Part shown: one piece after another, positions 31,470 through 40,031 of the stretch
Layout of the letters: each line of letters begins with the position of its first letter
How positions within the stretch are numbered: the first letter of the stretch is position 1
Origin: Acidobacteriota bacterium
GTDB lineage: Bacteria; Acidobacteriota; Terriglobia; Terriglobales; Acidobacteriaceae
Assembly (NCBI GenBank): GCA_003224755.1
Contig: QHZR01000079.1
Coordinates: forward strand, 1-62,817
Direction: 5' to 3'
Length of the DNA stretch: 62,817 nt
The notes under the pieces: generated by a model
Databases searched by the model: none
Told to the model about the DNA's origin: nothing
The model's input: only the letters and a program-made list of their open reading frames with translations
Program-made: the position numbers and the translations under genes

Positions 31470-33602
31470 ATGGATGCTCTCCTGCAAAGAAAGATTGAGA
31501 AGCGCTCGCAGACGGTGCGCCTCCAGGGCCGCATTCTTTTCCTGACAGAAGATCCAGCGCTGATCAAGAAGCAACTTGCCGGGGAAGATCTGCCCTGGGA
31601 CACGAAAAATCCCCAGAACAATCCCAAACTGCGCGATGATATTTCGACCGACGAGATCACTCCCGCCCACATCTGCTTCTTCTTCGATGAAACGCTTGGC
31701 GAATTCCCCTACACAGGCCTGAAGTGCGGAGCCGAGCTGCCCATCCAGCGCGGAGATGTCAAGCGCGGCGGCTTTGTCGCGGCGGTTAGCGGCAAACGCC
31801 GCGGCAAAGGATCGAGCCGCGAGCAATCTCCTTACGCCGAGCTTTGCGCCGGCATCGAGCTGGTGATTGCTGAAAATATCGAGCGCATTTACAAGCAGAA
31901 TTGCCAGAACCTTGGCGTTCTTACATCTACGGATTTTTCTCTGATTGAGAAGATTCTCTCGGGCGACGAAATTCCGCTGTCAGTTTTTACGGCCGGCGAA
32001 GATGAGATCACGCGGCAGATCATCGAGTACGGCGGTCTGTTTCAGTTCAATCTCGCGCGCATGCAGGGAAAAGTTTTTCTTCCGCCAATCGGGGCCAAAA
32101 TGGAGTATCACGGCCTTGGAAATGTGCGCCGTTACAGTACACCGCCAATGACCCTTGCCGAAAAGATCTTCGCGCGTCACATGGTGAGCACGAGCGAGGG
32201 GATCAGCAATGACCACGTGGGGACGGGTGCCCCCACCCGTCGGGGCGAGCAAGGCTCGCCGAGCCTTGGTGTGCCCGCAGTCAAATCCGGTGACTCCGGT
32301 TTCGCCCGCACTGACCTGCGCTTCAGTCACGAATACGTTAACCCGATGGCGGCGATTTTCTTCGATAAGCTGGTCGGACGCGACGCTCCAATCAACGATC
32401 CCGGTTCGGTGCTCTTCTTCCGCGACCACCTGACGTTTCTAGACGAAGTCCTCTCCGAGCAAAAACGCAAGATGGGCCTACTCGATCTCGCGACCCAGCT
32501 CAAGTTAAAACAAGGCGAGTTTGCCGCGCGAAAAGGGATCCGACTGCACGGCGAATTGACCGATCGCAAGGGCGCAGAAGGCATTTGTCATTCAGTTGTG
32601 CTCGAGAGTTACGCACTACCGGGCCAGTTGATTGTCGGCTCTGACTCCCACACCCCGCACTCCGGTGCCATTGGCTGCGTTGCGTTTGGCATTGGCACGA
32701 CTGATGTTTTCAATTCATGGATCACGAAGGATGTGCGCGTCCGCGTTCCCGAGTCGGTGAAAATCATTGTTCGTGGCAAGAAGAATGCAAATGTAACCGC
32801 AAAAGATTTCATTCTGAAGATACTGAGCCTCGATTACGTGCGCAGCGGAAAAGCGCTGGCCAAAGTGATTGAATATGCCGGCGAGTCGATTGAAGAACTC
32901 AGTGTGGACGAGCGCGCCACCATGACCAACATGGCGGCCGAGATAGGCGGCTTTACTGGCATCGTCGCGCCGGATCAAAAGGCTGTCGAGTTTCTGGTTG
33001 AACGCCGTGGCATGGACAGATGTGAAGCTGAGCGGATGATCCAAGGCCTGACCAGCGATCCCGATGCGCAATATGCCGAAGTCATTGAACTCGATGCGTC
33101 TGAAATTCATCCGATGGTCGCAACCCCTGGCGATCCCGGTAACGGCAAATACGTGCGCGATCTAAATACTCCGGTCCCCGTTGAGCTCGCATACGGCGGG
33201 ACCTGCACCGCAGGCAAGAACGAAGATATGGACATGTACGCCCGCGTGCTAGCCGACGCACTCCAGCAAGGCAAGCGCGTGGCAAGCGCGGTGCAATTTT
33301 ATATCCAGTTTGGTTCCCAGCAAACGCGCGAGTATTGCATTCGAAAAGGCTACCTCGAGGTCTTCCAAAAAGCGGGAGCTCATGTGATCGAGCCCAGCTG
33401 CGGCGCCTGCATCAATGCCGGACCGGGGGTTTCAACACGGCCAGATCAGGTTGTCATCAGTGCGCAGAATCGCAACTTCCCCGGCCGCAGCGGTCCCGGA
33501 CAAATGTATCTGGCGAGCCCGCTCACCGTGGCCGCCAGCGCCGTCGCAGGCTACATCACGGAATACAATCCCAGCGAAGCACGCGAACTCATGCCGGCAT
33601 GA
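31470..33602 (+). CDS. Aconitase-superfamily hydro-lyase, swivel domain first
   Basis: A 710-residue single-chain dehydratase. The N-terminal LeuD-like swivel domain (about 30-200) has SAVSGKRRGKGSSREQSPYAE-like content (GSSREQSPYAE). The three-part [4Fe-4S] catalytic domain follows with VGSDSHTPHSGAIGC, YGGTCTAGKNEDMDMY and CGACINAGPG for the cluster cysteines, and SAQNRNFPGRSGPG. Swivel-first order is that of AcnB, but the AcnB HEAT domain is absent. It may be the cell's aconitase or a related dehydratase; leuCD at 5448-7623 argues against a leucine role. I use the ATG at 31470; a TTG at 31446 is possible. A palindromic repeat inserts about 25 residues near residue 250. Confidence 0.85.
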   Translation: MDALLQRKIEKRSQTVRLQGRILFLTEDPALIKKQLAGEDLPWDTKNPQNNPKLRDDISTDEITPAHICFFFDETLGEFPYTGLKCGAELPIQRGDVKRGGFVAAVSGKRRGKGSSREQSPYAELCAGIELVIAENIERIYKQNCQNLGVLTSTDFSLIEKILSGDEIPLSVFTAGEDEITRQIIEYGGLFQFNLARMQGKVFLPPIGAKMEYHGLGNVRRYSTPPMTLAEKIFARHMVSTSEGISNDHVGTGAPTRRGEQGSPSLGVPAVKSGDSGFARTDLRFSHEYVNPMAAIFFDKLVGRDAPINDPGSVLFFRDHLTFLDEVLSEQKRKMGLLDLATQLKLKQGEFAARKGIRLHGELTDRKGAEGICHSVVLESYALPGQLIVGSDSHTPHSGAIGCVAFGIGTTDVFNSWITKDVRVRVPESVKIIVRGKKNANVTAKDFILKILSLDYVRSGKALAKVIEYAGESIEELSVDERATMTNMAAEIGGFTGIVAPDQKAVEFLVERRGMDRCEAERMIQGLTSDPDAQYAEVIELDASEIHPMVATPGDPGNGKYVRDLNTPVPVELAYGGTCTAGKNEDMDMYARVLADALQQGKRVASAVQFYIQFGSQQTREYCIRKGYLEVFQKAGAHVIEPSCGACINAGPGVSTRPDQVVISAQNRNFPGRSGPGQMYLASPLTVAASAVAGYITEYNPSEARELMPA
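32216..32260 (+). repeat. Double-hairpin palindromic repeat inside the aconitase gene
   Basis: GTGGG is followed by GACGGGTG-CCCC-CACCCGTC (32222-32241) and GGCGAGC-AAG-GCTCGCC (32244-32260). The GGCGAGC hairpin is nearly that of the copy at 42569-42584. The insertion is read in frame as HVGTGAPTRRGEQGSPSL and keeps the protein open. Confidence 0.8.
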
Positions 33603-33657
33603 GCCATCCAAGCTCTGTCATCCCCAACGACTAACGACCAACGACGAGTTTTCCGCA

Positions 33658-33685
33658 TTTGCCAAACCAGCCAAGCTGCTATAAT
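33658..33685 (+). promoter_or_regulatory. Candidate promoter of the act-cox operon
   Basis: A consensus TATAAT (33680-33685) is preceded 16 bases upstream by TTTGCC (33658-33663), a weak -35. It lies about 100 bases before actA in the only noncoding gap upstream of the cluster. The leader between them has no obvious hairpin. Confidence 0.4.
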
Positions 33686-33789
33686 TTCCAGTTTCAAAAA
33701 ACAAACAGCATTTCTTTCAACTTATTTTCGTCTTAGGTTGGACAATCGGGTCGAACAACGGTTTCCGCGGCAGAGAAAAATTCTCACTG

Positions 33790-34485
33790 ATGCAGATTTT
33801 CCATCGCAGCGCTAATGTAATTTCTCGTGCCTCGATTTACACGGGCATTTTTACAGCTGCGTTTGCGCTGTGGGCGTGCATTCAGATTCAGCGTTCGCCT
33901 TACGTGACCTATGCGGGAATTGCCCGGCCCCAACCCGCGCCGTTCAGCCATGAGCATCACGTGGCCGGGCTTGGAATTGACTGCCGCTATTGCCACACGT
34001 CAGTTGAGACGTCGAGCTTTGCCGGAATTCCTCCAACCAAGACCTGCATGAACTGCCATTCGCAAATCTGGACCAACGCTCCGATGCTGGAGCCCGTTCG
34101 CGAGAGCTTTCGGAGTGGCAAGTCTCTGGTGTGGAACCGCGTAAACGATCTGCCGGATTTTGTTTATTTCGATCACAGCATTCATATCAACAAGGGCGTG
34201 GGCTGCAATACATGCCATGGCCCGGTGGACCGCATGCCACTGATGTACAACTATGCATCGCTGCAAATGGAGTGGTGCATCGAGTGCCATCGCGCGCCCG
34301 AAAAGAATTTGCGCCCACGTGAGCAGGTGTTCAATATGCGGTATCAGCAACCCACGAAAGATTTGCCGGTTGCCGACGATGGAAACTCGTACACCGACCA
34401 GCTTTCTTTAGGCAAGCATTTGGTGGACAAGTACCATCTGCGCTCGGTGATGGATATTACAAGTTGTTCGACGTGCCATAGGTGA
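33790..34485 (+). CDS. actA: Alternative complex III subunit ActA, pentaheme cytochrome c
   Basis: Membrane-anchored multiheme cytochrome c of the quinol-oxidising alternative complex III. It has one N-terminal helix (about 13-33, ASIYTGIFTAAFALWACIQI) and five heme c sites in order: CRYCH (near 68), CMNCH, CNTCH, CIECH and CSTCH (at the end). 231 residues and the five-heme pattern match ActA. It heads the 13-kb act-cox cluster but is followed by a 451-base gap filled with hairpin repeats before actB. In the complex it takes electrons from the ActB iron-sulfur part and passes them on to ActE or the oxidase. Confidence 0.93.
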   Translation: MQIFHRSANVISRASIYTGIFTAAFALWACIQIQRSPYVTYAGIARPQPAPFSHEHHVAGLGIDCRYCHTSVETSSFAGIPPTKTCMNCHSQIWTNAPMLEPVRESFRSGKSLVWNRVNDLPDFVYFDHSIHINKGVGCNTCHGPVDRMPLMYNYASLQMEWCIECHRAPEKNLRPREQVFNMRYQQPTKDLPVADDGNSYTDQLSLGKHLVDKYHLRSVMDITSCSTCHR

Positions 34486-34569
34486 GGCAGCTGTTAGCTG
34501 TTAGCTCTTGGCCTTTAGCGTGAGGCCCTTGGGTTCCGAGTGTGTGACAGTTGTAATAGTTATGCTCCA

Positions 34570-34924
34570 GCCCCGTAGGGGCGGACGAACTTAGCCCAGC
34601 GCTTCAGCGCTGGTAACAAGGAATTCAAGTCCCAGAGGGACGGCCGAGTCTTTCGGCTTGCGTCGGCATCGTGGGAAGTTGGAAATGCGCTGGCGTACGG
34701 CGTGAATTACCAGCCGCGCAGCGCCGCAAGAATACAGCCCAGGGCGTAAGCCCTGGGTAGGATGAGAACAACCGAGAGCCCCGAAGGGGCGACAGAATCA
34801 AAGTGCACCTCCGCACCGAGATTCGAGGTGTGGCACAGGACCAGCCCCGAACCGGGCGATATGTGAAAGCCCGGCACGGAAGTGCCGGGGTAGCAGCAGA
34901 AATGGCGCGAGTCCCGTAAGGGAC
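34570..34924. repeat. Cluster of seven short hairpins between actA and actB
   Basis: This gap holds GCCCC-GTA-GGGGC (34570-34582), CCAGCGC-TTCA-GCGCTGG (34596-34613), GTCCC-AGA-GGGAC (34629-34641), CCCAGGGC-GTAA-GCCCTGGG (34738-34757), GCCCC-GAA-GGGGC (34778-34790), CCCGGCAC-GGAA-GTGCCGGG (34870-34889) and GTCCC-GTAA-GGGAC (34911-34924). The loops are three or four bases, mostly purine-rich. The last one ends 12 bases before the actB ATG. No gene is supported in 34486-34936; the minus-strand open frames are translations of the repeats. Confidence 0.9.
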
Positions 34925-34936
34925 GGCACAACATAA

Positions 34937-37900
34937 ATGAACGAAGAAAAACAAAACGGCAACATCGAGGCGGTTTGTCCCGGCAAGAAGGACAAACTTG
35001 ACCTCGTTCAGGTGCAGGCCGACATCGAGAAAAAAAATGGTCCGGAATTCTGGCGCAGCCTGGAAGAACTCGCGGGCAAACCCGAATTCCGCGAGATGAT
35101 GCACCGCGAATTCCCCAAGGGCGCCTCCGAATGGATTGACGCCGTTTCGCGTCGCGGCTTCCTCAAGCTGATGGGATCATCGCTGGCCCTCGCAGGCATG
35201 ACGGCCTGCACCAAACAGCCATTCGAGCCGATCGTTCCTTATGTTCGCCAGCCGGAAGATGTCATTCCCGGCCGGCCGATGTTCTACGCCACGGCTTTCA
35301 CACTCGGCGGATATGCCACGCCATTGCTGGTCGAGAGTCACCTGTATCGTCCGACCAAGATCGAGGGCAACGACAAGCATCCGGCGAGCCAGGGCGGTAC
35401 TGACGTCTATGCCCAGGCTTCCATCCTCGACATGTACGACCCTGACCGGTCGCAGAATGTCATTCATCTCGGCAACATCAGCAGTTGGGGTGCGCTGGTC
35501 GCCGAACTAAAAGGAGCGCTCAATTCGCAAAGTGCGGTCAAGGGCGCGGGCATCCGGGTTCTTTCGAAATCGTTTTCTTCTCCAACGCTCGCCGATCAAA
35601 TGCAGCAGTTTCAGAAGGCTTTCCCGGAAGCCAAGTGGCACTTCTACGAGCCGGTCAATCGCGACAATGTTTATGAAGGCGCGCGGATGGCGTTCGGTCA
35701 ACCGGTCGAGACGACTTACGATTTCTCAAAAGCGGACGTTATCGTTTCGCTGGACGCCGATTTTCTAACCGGCGGATTTCCGGGCATGACGCGTTATACG
35801 CGTGATTTCGCCAAGCGCCGCGATCCCGATTCCGAGAAGATGAGCCGGCTGTACGTGATCGAGAGCACTCCGAGCGCGACGGGAGCGAAGGCGGACCATC
35901 GGTTAGGGGTGAGGGCGGGCGAGATCGAGCCTTGTGCTCGTGCACTGGCGAACTTTCTTCATGCAGGCCCAACCGAGAACGTCGCCTCGACCGCATGGGC
36001 ATACTTTTTTGATCCACTTGTCAAAGATTTGGAATCGCATCATGGTGCCAGCGTAGTTATTGCGGGCGACCATCAGCCGCCGCACATTCATGCGATCGCT
36101 CATGCGCTAAATCAGGCGCTTGGCAACGTCGGCAAGACCGTTTTCTACTCTGATCCCGTCCTCGCCAGCACCGCCAGCCAGAACGACTCGCTGAAAGACC
36201 TGGTCAGCGACATGCGTGCGGGCAAAGTTGACATGCTGGTGATCCTCGGCGGGAATCCGGTTTACGATGCGCCTGCCGATCTCGGCTTCGGAGACGCGCT
36301 GAAGAACAGCAACATTCCCATTCGCGTTCACCTCAGCCTCTACAACGACGAAAGCGCCGAGCTTTGCCAGTGGCATGTGAATGAAGCCCACTATCTCGAA
36401 GCCTGGTGTGACACGCGTGCTTACGATGGAACCGTCAGCATCGTTCAGCCGCTCATTGCGCCTCTCTATGACGGAAAGACTGCGAGCGAACTGGTTGCGC
36501 TTCTAGCAGGACAATCCGCTGCTACCGCTCACGATCTTGTCCAGAATTACTGGAAGACAAAGCACACCGGCGCAGATTTCGATTCGTGGTGGCGCAAATC
36601 GCTCGAACAAGGCTGGATTGATGGGACAACATCGCAGCCGAAGCAGGTTTCAATCAAGAACACGAACTTCCCGGCGAGCAGCGCGCCTAATCAGCAGAGC
36701 GGCATCGAGCTCAACTTCCGCCGCGATCCTTCCATCTATGACGGTCAGTTTGCCAACAACGCCTGGCTGCAGGAACTTCCGAAGCCGCTCAGCAAAATGA
36801 CTTGGGACAATCCGCTGCTCATGTCGCCGACGATGGCTGATCGGCTGAAGATCCAAAGTAAAGACATGGTCAGGATCGAGTTGAACGGCAAATGGGCGGA
36901 GCTTCCAGTTTGGATCCAGGCCGGACACCCGGATAATTCTGTCACCGTTTCTCTTGGCTACGGAAGAAAGCGTGTCGGCCGCGTCGGCAATGACGTCGGA
37001 TTCGATACTTATCAATTGCGATACAGCGCGATGCCGTGGATCGCCACCGGGGTCAATGTCACAAAAGCCGCGGGTACGTACGTCCTCGCCAGCACACAGG
37101 GCTATCAAACGATGGATGTAGGCGACGAGCATCGCGATGTCGTCCGCACTGCGACGCTTGAGGAATATAAAAAAGAAGCGAATTTCAACGAAGAAAAGCT
37201 GCAGGAAAACGAGACCCTGTATCCACCGTACGACTACAAGTCCCCATCCGATAGCGGGGCGCCGCATTACGCATGGGGCATGGCGATTGATCTGAATTCC
37301 TGCGTTGGTTGCAACAACTGCATCATTGCCTGCCAGTCGGAAAATAACATCCCGGTGGTCGGCAAGTATCAGGTCAACAAGGGCCGTCACATGCACTGGC
37401 TGCGTGTTGACGCCTACTACCAGGGCGATCGCGACAATCCCAAAGCTTATTTCCAGCCGGTGCCGTGCATGCAGTGCGAGAACGCGCCTTGCGAACTGGT
37501 TTGCCCCGTCGGCGCGACCACGCACTCGACCGAAGGTTTGAACGACATGATTTACAACCGCTGCGTCGGCACGCGGTATTGCTCGAACAACTGTCCTTAC
37601 AAAGTGCGGCGGTTTAATTTCCTGCTGTTCCAGGATTGGGACACGCCACAATTCAAGATGATGCGCAATCCTGACGTGACCGTGCGCAGTCGCGGCGTGA
37701 TGGAAAAATGCACTTACTGCGTGCAGCGTATCAATCACAAGCGAATTGATTCTGAGCGCGAGAACCGGCCAATCGCCGACGGCGAGTTGCAGACTGCCTG
37801 CCAGCAATCTTGTCCGGCGAACGCGATCGTCTTCGGCAACATCAACGATCCGAACAGCCTGGTCTCGAAGTGGAAAGCAAAAAATCGCAATTACGGTTTG

Positions 37901-37987
37901 CTGGACGATCTAAACACGCGTCCCCGCACCACGTATTTGGCGGAGATTAGAAATCCGAATCCGGAGTTTGAGGAGAGTAGTTCGTAG
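34937..37987 (+). CDS. actB: Alternative complex III subunit ActB, molybdopterin-like and iron-sulfur fusion
   Basis: Large periplasmic subunit of ACIII. A Tat-type signal (SRRGFLKLMGSSLALAGM, near residues 70-87) leads to a molybdopterin-oxidoreductase-like domain (about 100-720) that in known ACIII lacks the cofactor. The C-terminal ferredoxin domain (about 770-1000) holds the [4Fe-4S]/[3Fe-4S] ligands DLNSCVGCNNCIIACQSEN, CMQCENAPCELVCPVGA, RCVGTRYCSNNCPYK and MEKCTYCVQRI with CQQSCPANA. At 1016 residues it has the size of the fused B subunit. actC follows after 120 bases. The N-terminal region ahead of the Tat motif is long, so translocation may involve cleavage well inside. Confidence 0.95.
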   Translation: MNEEKQNGNIEAVCPGKKDKLDLVQVQADIEKKNGPEFWRSLEELAGKPEFREMMHREFPKGASEWIDAVSRRGFLKLMGSSLALAGMTACTKQPFEPIVPYVRQPEDVIPGRPMFYATAFTLGGYATPLLVESHLYRPTKIEGNDKHPASQGGTDVYAQASILDMYDPDRSQNVIHLGNISSWGALVAELKGALNSQSAVKGAGIRVLSKSFSSPTLADQMQQFQKAFPEAKWHFYEPVNRDNVYEGARMAFGQPVETTYDFSKADVIVSLDADFLTGGFPGMTRYTRDFAKRRDPDSEKMSRLYVIESTPSATGAKADHRLGVRAGEIEPCARALANFLHAGPTENVASTAWAYFFDPLVKDLESHHGASVVIAGDHQPPHIHAIAHALNQALGNVGKTVFYSDPVLASTASQNDSLKDLVSDMRAGKVDMLVILGGNPVYDAPADLGFGDALKNSNIPIRVHLSLYNDESAELCQWHVNEAHYLEAWCDTRAYDGTVSIVQPLIAPLYDGKTASELVALLAGQSAATAHDLVQNYWKTKHTGADFDSWWRKSLEQGWIDGTTSQPKQVSIKNTNFPASSAPNQQSGIELNFRRDPSIYDGQFANNAWLQELPKPLSKMTWDNPLLMSPTMADRLKIQSKDMVRIELNGKWAELPVWIQAGHPDNSVTVSLGYGRKRVGRVGNDVGFDTYQLRYSAMPWIATGVNVTKAAGTYVLASTQGYQTMDVGDEHRDVVRTATLEEYKKEANFNEEKLQENETLYPPYDYKSPSDSGAPHYAWGMAIDLNSCVGCNNCIIACQSENNIPVVGKYQVNKGRHMHWLRVDAYYQGDRDNPKAYFQPVPCMQCENAPCELVCPVGATTHSTEGLNDMIYNRCVGTRYCSNNCPYKVRRFNFLLFQDWDTPQFKMMRNPDVTVRSRGVMEKCTYCVQRINHKRIDSERENRPIADGELQTACQQSCPANAIVFGNINDPNSLVSKWKAKNRNYGLLDDLNTRPRTTYLAEIRNPNPEFEESSS

Positions 37988-37994
37988 CTGTTTC

Positions 37995-38009
37995 GTTTCA
38001 CGTTGAAAC
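37995..38009. repeat. GTTTCA-CGT-TGAAAC hairpin between actB and actC
   Basis: A 6-bp stem with a three-base loop just after the actB stop. The rest of the 120-base gap (37988-38107) is made of short repeats of GAGCTTTGAGCA and GAGCTGATAGCTGAA type and holds no gene. Confidence 0.6.
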
Positions 38010-38107
38010 ACGAGCTTTGAGCAACGAGCTTCGAGCAAGCTCACGGCTCATAGTTCGCTGCTCACAAGCTAAGAGCTGATAGCTGAAAACTGATAGCTCA
38101 GTACAAC

Positions 38108-39498
38108 ATGGCTAAACCAACCGAAGTCGAAGTCGGCGAACAGAAAGCACCGGTCATCCGGCCGGGGCATACGTTTGCCTCGCTCACCGAGAAGATCGGC
38201 GGAATTGTGCTGAAGCGCCCGATCATGGGTTCGGCATGTTCATCTGCTTCGTCATCCTGCAGTGGTTCCTGCTTGCGGTGTGCTGGCTCTTCTACAAGGG
38301 CGTGGGCGTCTGGGGTGTGAACATTCCCGTCGGCTGGGGATTCGCCATCGTGAACTTCGTTTGGTGGATCGGTATCGGCCACGCTGGGACGCTGATCTCC
38401 GCCATCCTTCTTTTACTCCGACAACAGTGGCGCAATTCGATCAACCGCTTCGCCGAAGCCATGACCTTGTTCGCGGTCGCGTGCGCCGGCATGTTCCCGA
38501 TCTTCCACCTCGGCCGTCCATGGTTGTTCTATTGGCTCTTCCCGTACCCGAACACCATGACCTACTGGCCCAACTTCCGGAGCCCGCTGGTCTGGGATGT
38601 GTTCGCGGTCACGACCTATCTGACGATTTCGTTGGTGTTCTGGTTCGTCGGCTTGATTCCTGATCTCGCCAGTATGCGCGATCAGACTTCGAACAAAGCT
38701 CTGAAGTTCGTATTCGGAGCCATGGCCATGGGCTGGCGTAACTCGGTCCGACACTGGAACCGCTATGAAACTGCTTATCTGCTGTTAGGCGGATTAGCTA
38801 CGCCCCTGGTGCTGTCTGTCCACACCGTCGTGAGCTTCGACTTCTCGGTGGGTATCGTGCCTGGATGGCACACGACCATCTTCCCGCCATATTTTGTTGC
38901 GGGCGCAATCTATTCCGGATTTGCCATGGTGCTTGTGCTGGCGATTCCCATCCGCAAGTTTTACGGAATTGAAGACCTCATCACCATGCGCCACATTGAG
39001 AACTCCGCCATGGTGATGCTCGCCACGGGCTGGATCGTGTGTTACGGATACGCCTTCGAAGCCTTCATGAACTGGTACGGCGGCGATCCCTATGAAAGTT
39101 TTCTGCGCTGGAACCGATTGCACGGACCCTATGCCTGGTCGTATTACACTTTGCTTTTCACCAACCTGGTAGTGCCGCAGGTCCTGTGGTTTAAGACGGT
39201 CCGCACCAATCCGCTCCTTCTGTTCTTCGTTTCACTCGACGTGCTGGTTGGAATGTGGCTGGAACGCTTCGTAATCGTCATTGTCAGTCTGAGCCGCGAT
39301 TTCCTGAACTCATCGTTCGGTCAGTACTATCCGACACAATGGGACTGGGCTATTTTCATCGGTACGCTCGGCTTCTTCTCAGCCTGCATGTTCCTGTTCC
39401 TTCGCCTGCTGCCTGCGGTTTCGATCTCTGAGTTGAAAACGTTGCTGCCTGAGGCTGAGGTCAAAGTGGCGCACGCGGAGGAGGTCCACGATCTATGA
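38108..39498 (+). pseudogene. actC: Alternative complex III subunit ActC (NrfD-like), with a one-base frameshift
   Basis: Polytopic quinol-binding subunit of ACIII. The N-terminal 40 residues (MAKPTEVEVGEQKAPVIRPG.. to VLKRPIMG) are in one frame and the rest, from GMFICFVILQWFLLAVCW, is in another. Restoring one G at about 38227 (ATGGGTTC to ATGGGGTTC) gives a continuous KRPIMGFGMFICF and a normal subunit of about 460 residues with roughly ten helices. These include PVGWGFAIVNFVWWIGIGHA and the ISAILLLLRQQWRNSINR quinol-site region. Because the gene is central to respiration and the change is in a G-run, a sequencing error is a real possibility. No slippery heptamer is present. Confidence 0.85.
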
Positions 39499-40031
39499 AA
39501 GACACCGGGACCTACGGACTCATGGCCGAATTCGACGAGGTGAACGCCGCGATCGTGGCGGCGCAGAACGCCTATGGGGCAGGCTATCGCAAGATGGATG
39601 CGTACGCTCCATTTCCGGTCGAAGAGCTTTCCGAAGCGGTCGGGTTTCAGAAGAATGGCGTGGCTTTGGTCTGTCTGGTGGGTGGCCTTCTTGGCTGTAC
39701 CGGCGCATTCATTCTGCAATGGTGGATCAACACAATCAGCTATCCCGTCAACATTGGCGGTCGTCCCTTGAATTCCTGGCCATCGTTCATCATCGTGACT
39801 TTTGAGATGACCATTCTTTTTTCCGGGCTCTCGGCAGTCTTTGGCATGTTGGCGCTGAACGGTCTGCCCATGCCTTATCACCCGGTATTCAACGTGCCGC
39901 AATTTGACCGCGCTTCAAAAGACCGGTTCTTCCTAGTCATCTTCTCGTCAGACAAGAATTTTGATGCGTTGCGGACGCGCCAGTTCTTAGAGAGCCTGAA
40001 TCCGATTTCAGTCGCGGAGGTGCCAAGTTGA
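39495..40031 (+). CDS. actD: Alternative complex III subunit ActD (DUF3341)
   Basis: A 178-residue inner-membrane subunit with two central helices (GVALVCLVGGLLGCTGAFIL and FIIVTFEMTILFSGLSAVFG) between soluble ends. It has the DUF3341 features YGLMAEFDEVNAAIVAAQNA, MDAYAPFPVEEL and the C-terminal KDRFFLVIFSSDKNFD. In known structures it packs beside ActC and ActF. Its ATG overlaps the actC stop and its stop overlaps the actE start, so the genes are translationally coupled. Confidence 0.93.
   Translation: MKDTGTYGLMAEFDEVNAAIVAAQNAYGAGYRKMDAYAPFPVEELSEAVGFQKNGVALVCLVGGLLGCTGAFILQWWINTISYPVNIGGRPLNSWPSFIIVTFEMTILFSGLSAVFGMLALNGLPMPYHPVFNVPQFDRASKDRFFLVIFSSDKNFDALRTRQFLESLNPISVAEVPS

Noticed and set aside
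34570-34924. CRISPR array
   Set aside because: The repeats differ from each other, have no constant length or spacing and are palindromic modules, not direct repeats with spacers. No cas gene is present.
34625-35104. A 159-codon minus-strand frame between actA and actB
   Set aside because: Most of it translates the hairpin array, and it overlaps the actB start. Peptides rich in Pro/Gly/Leu such as PGLTPWAV are typical of this repeat.
36650-37807. A 385-codon open frame on the minus strand
   Set aside because: It lies wholly antisense to actB across its iron-sulfur domain. It reflects the GC-rich codon pattern of actB.
38215-38235. Programmed frameshift in actC
   Set aside because: There is no slippery heptamer, no nearby stop codon in the right place and no strong downstream stem. 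ActC is not known to use frameshifting.
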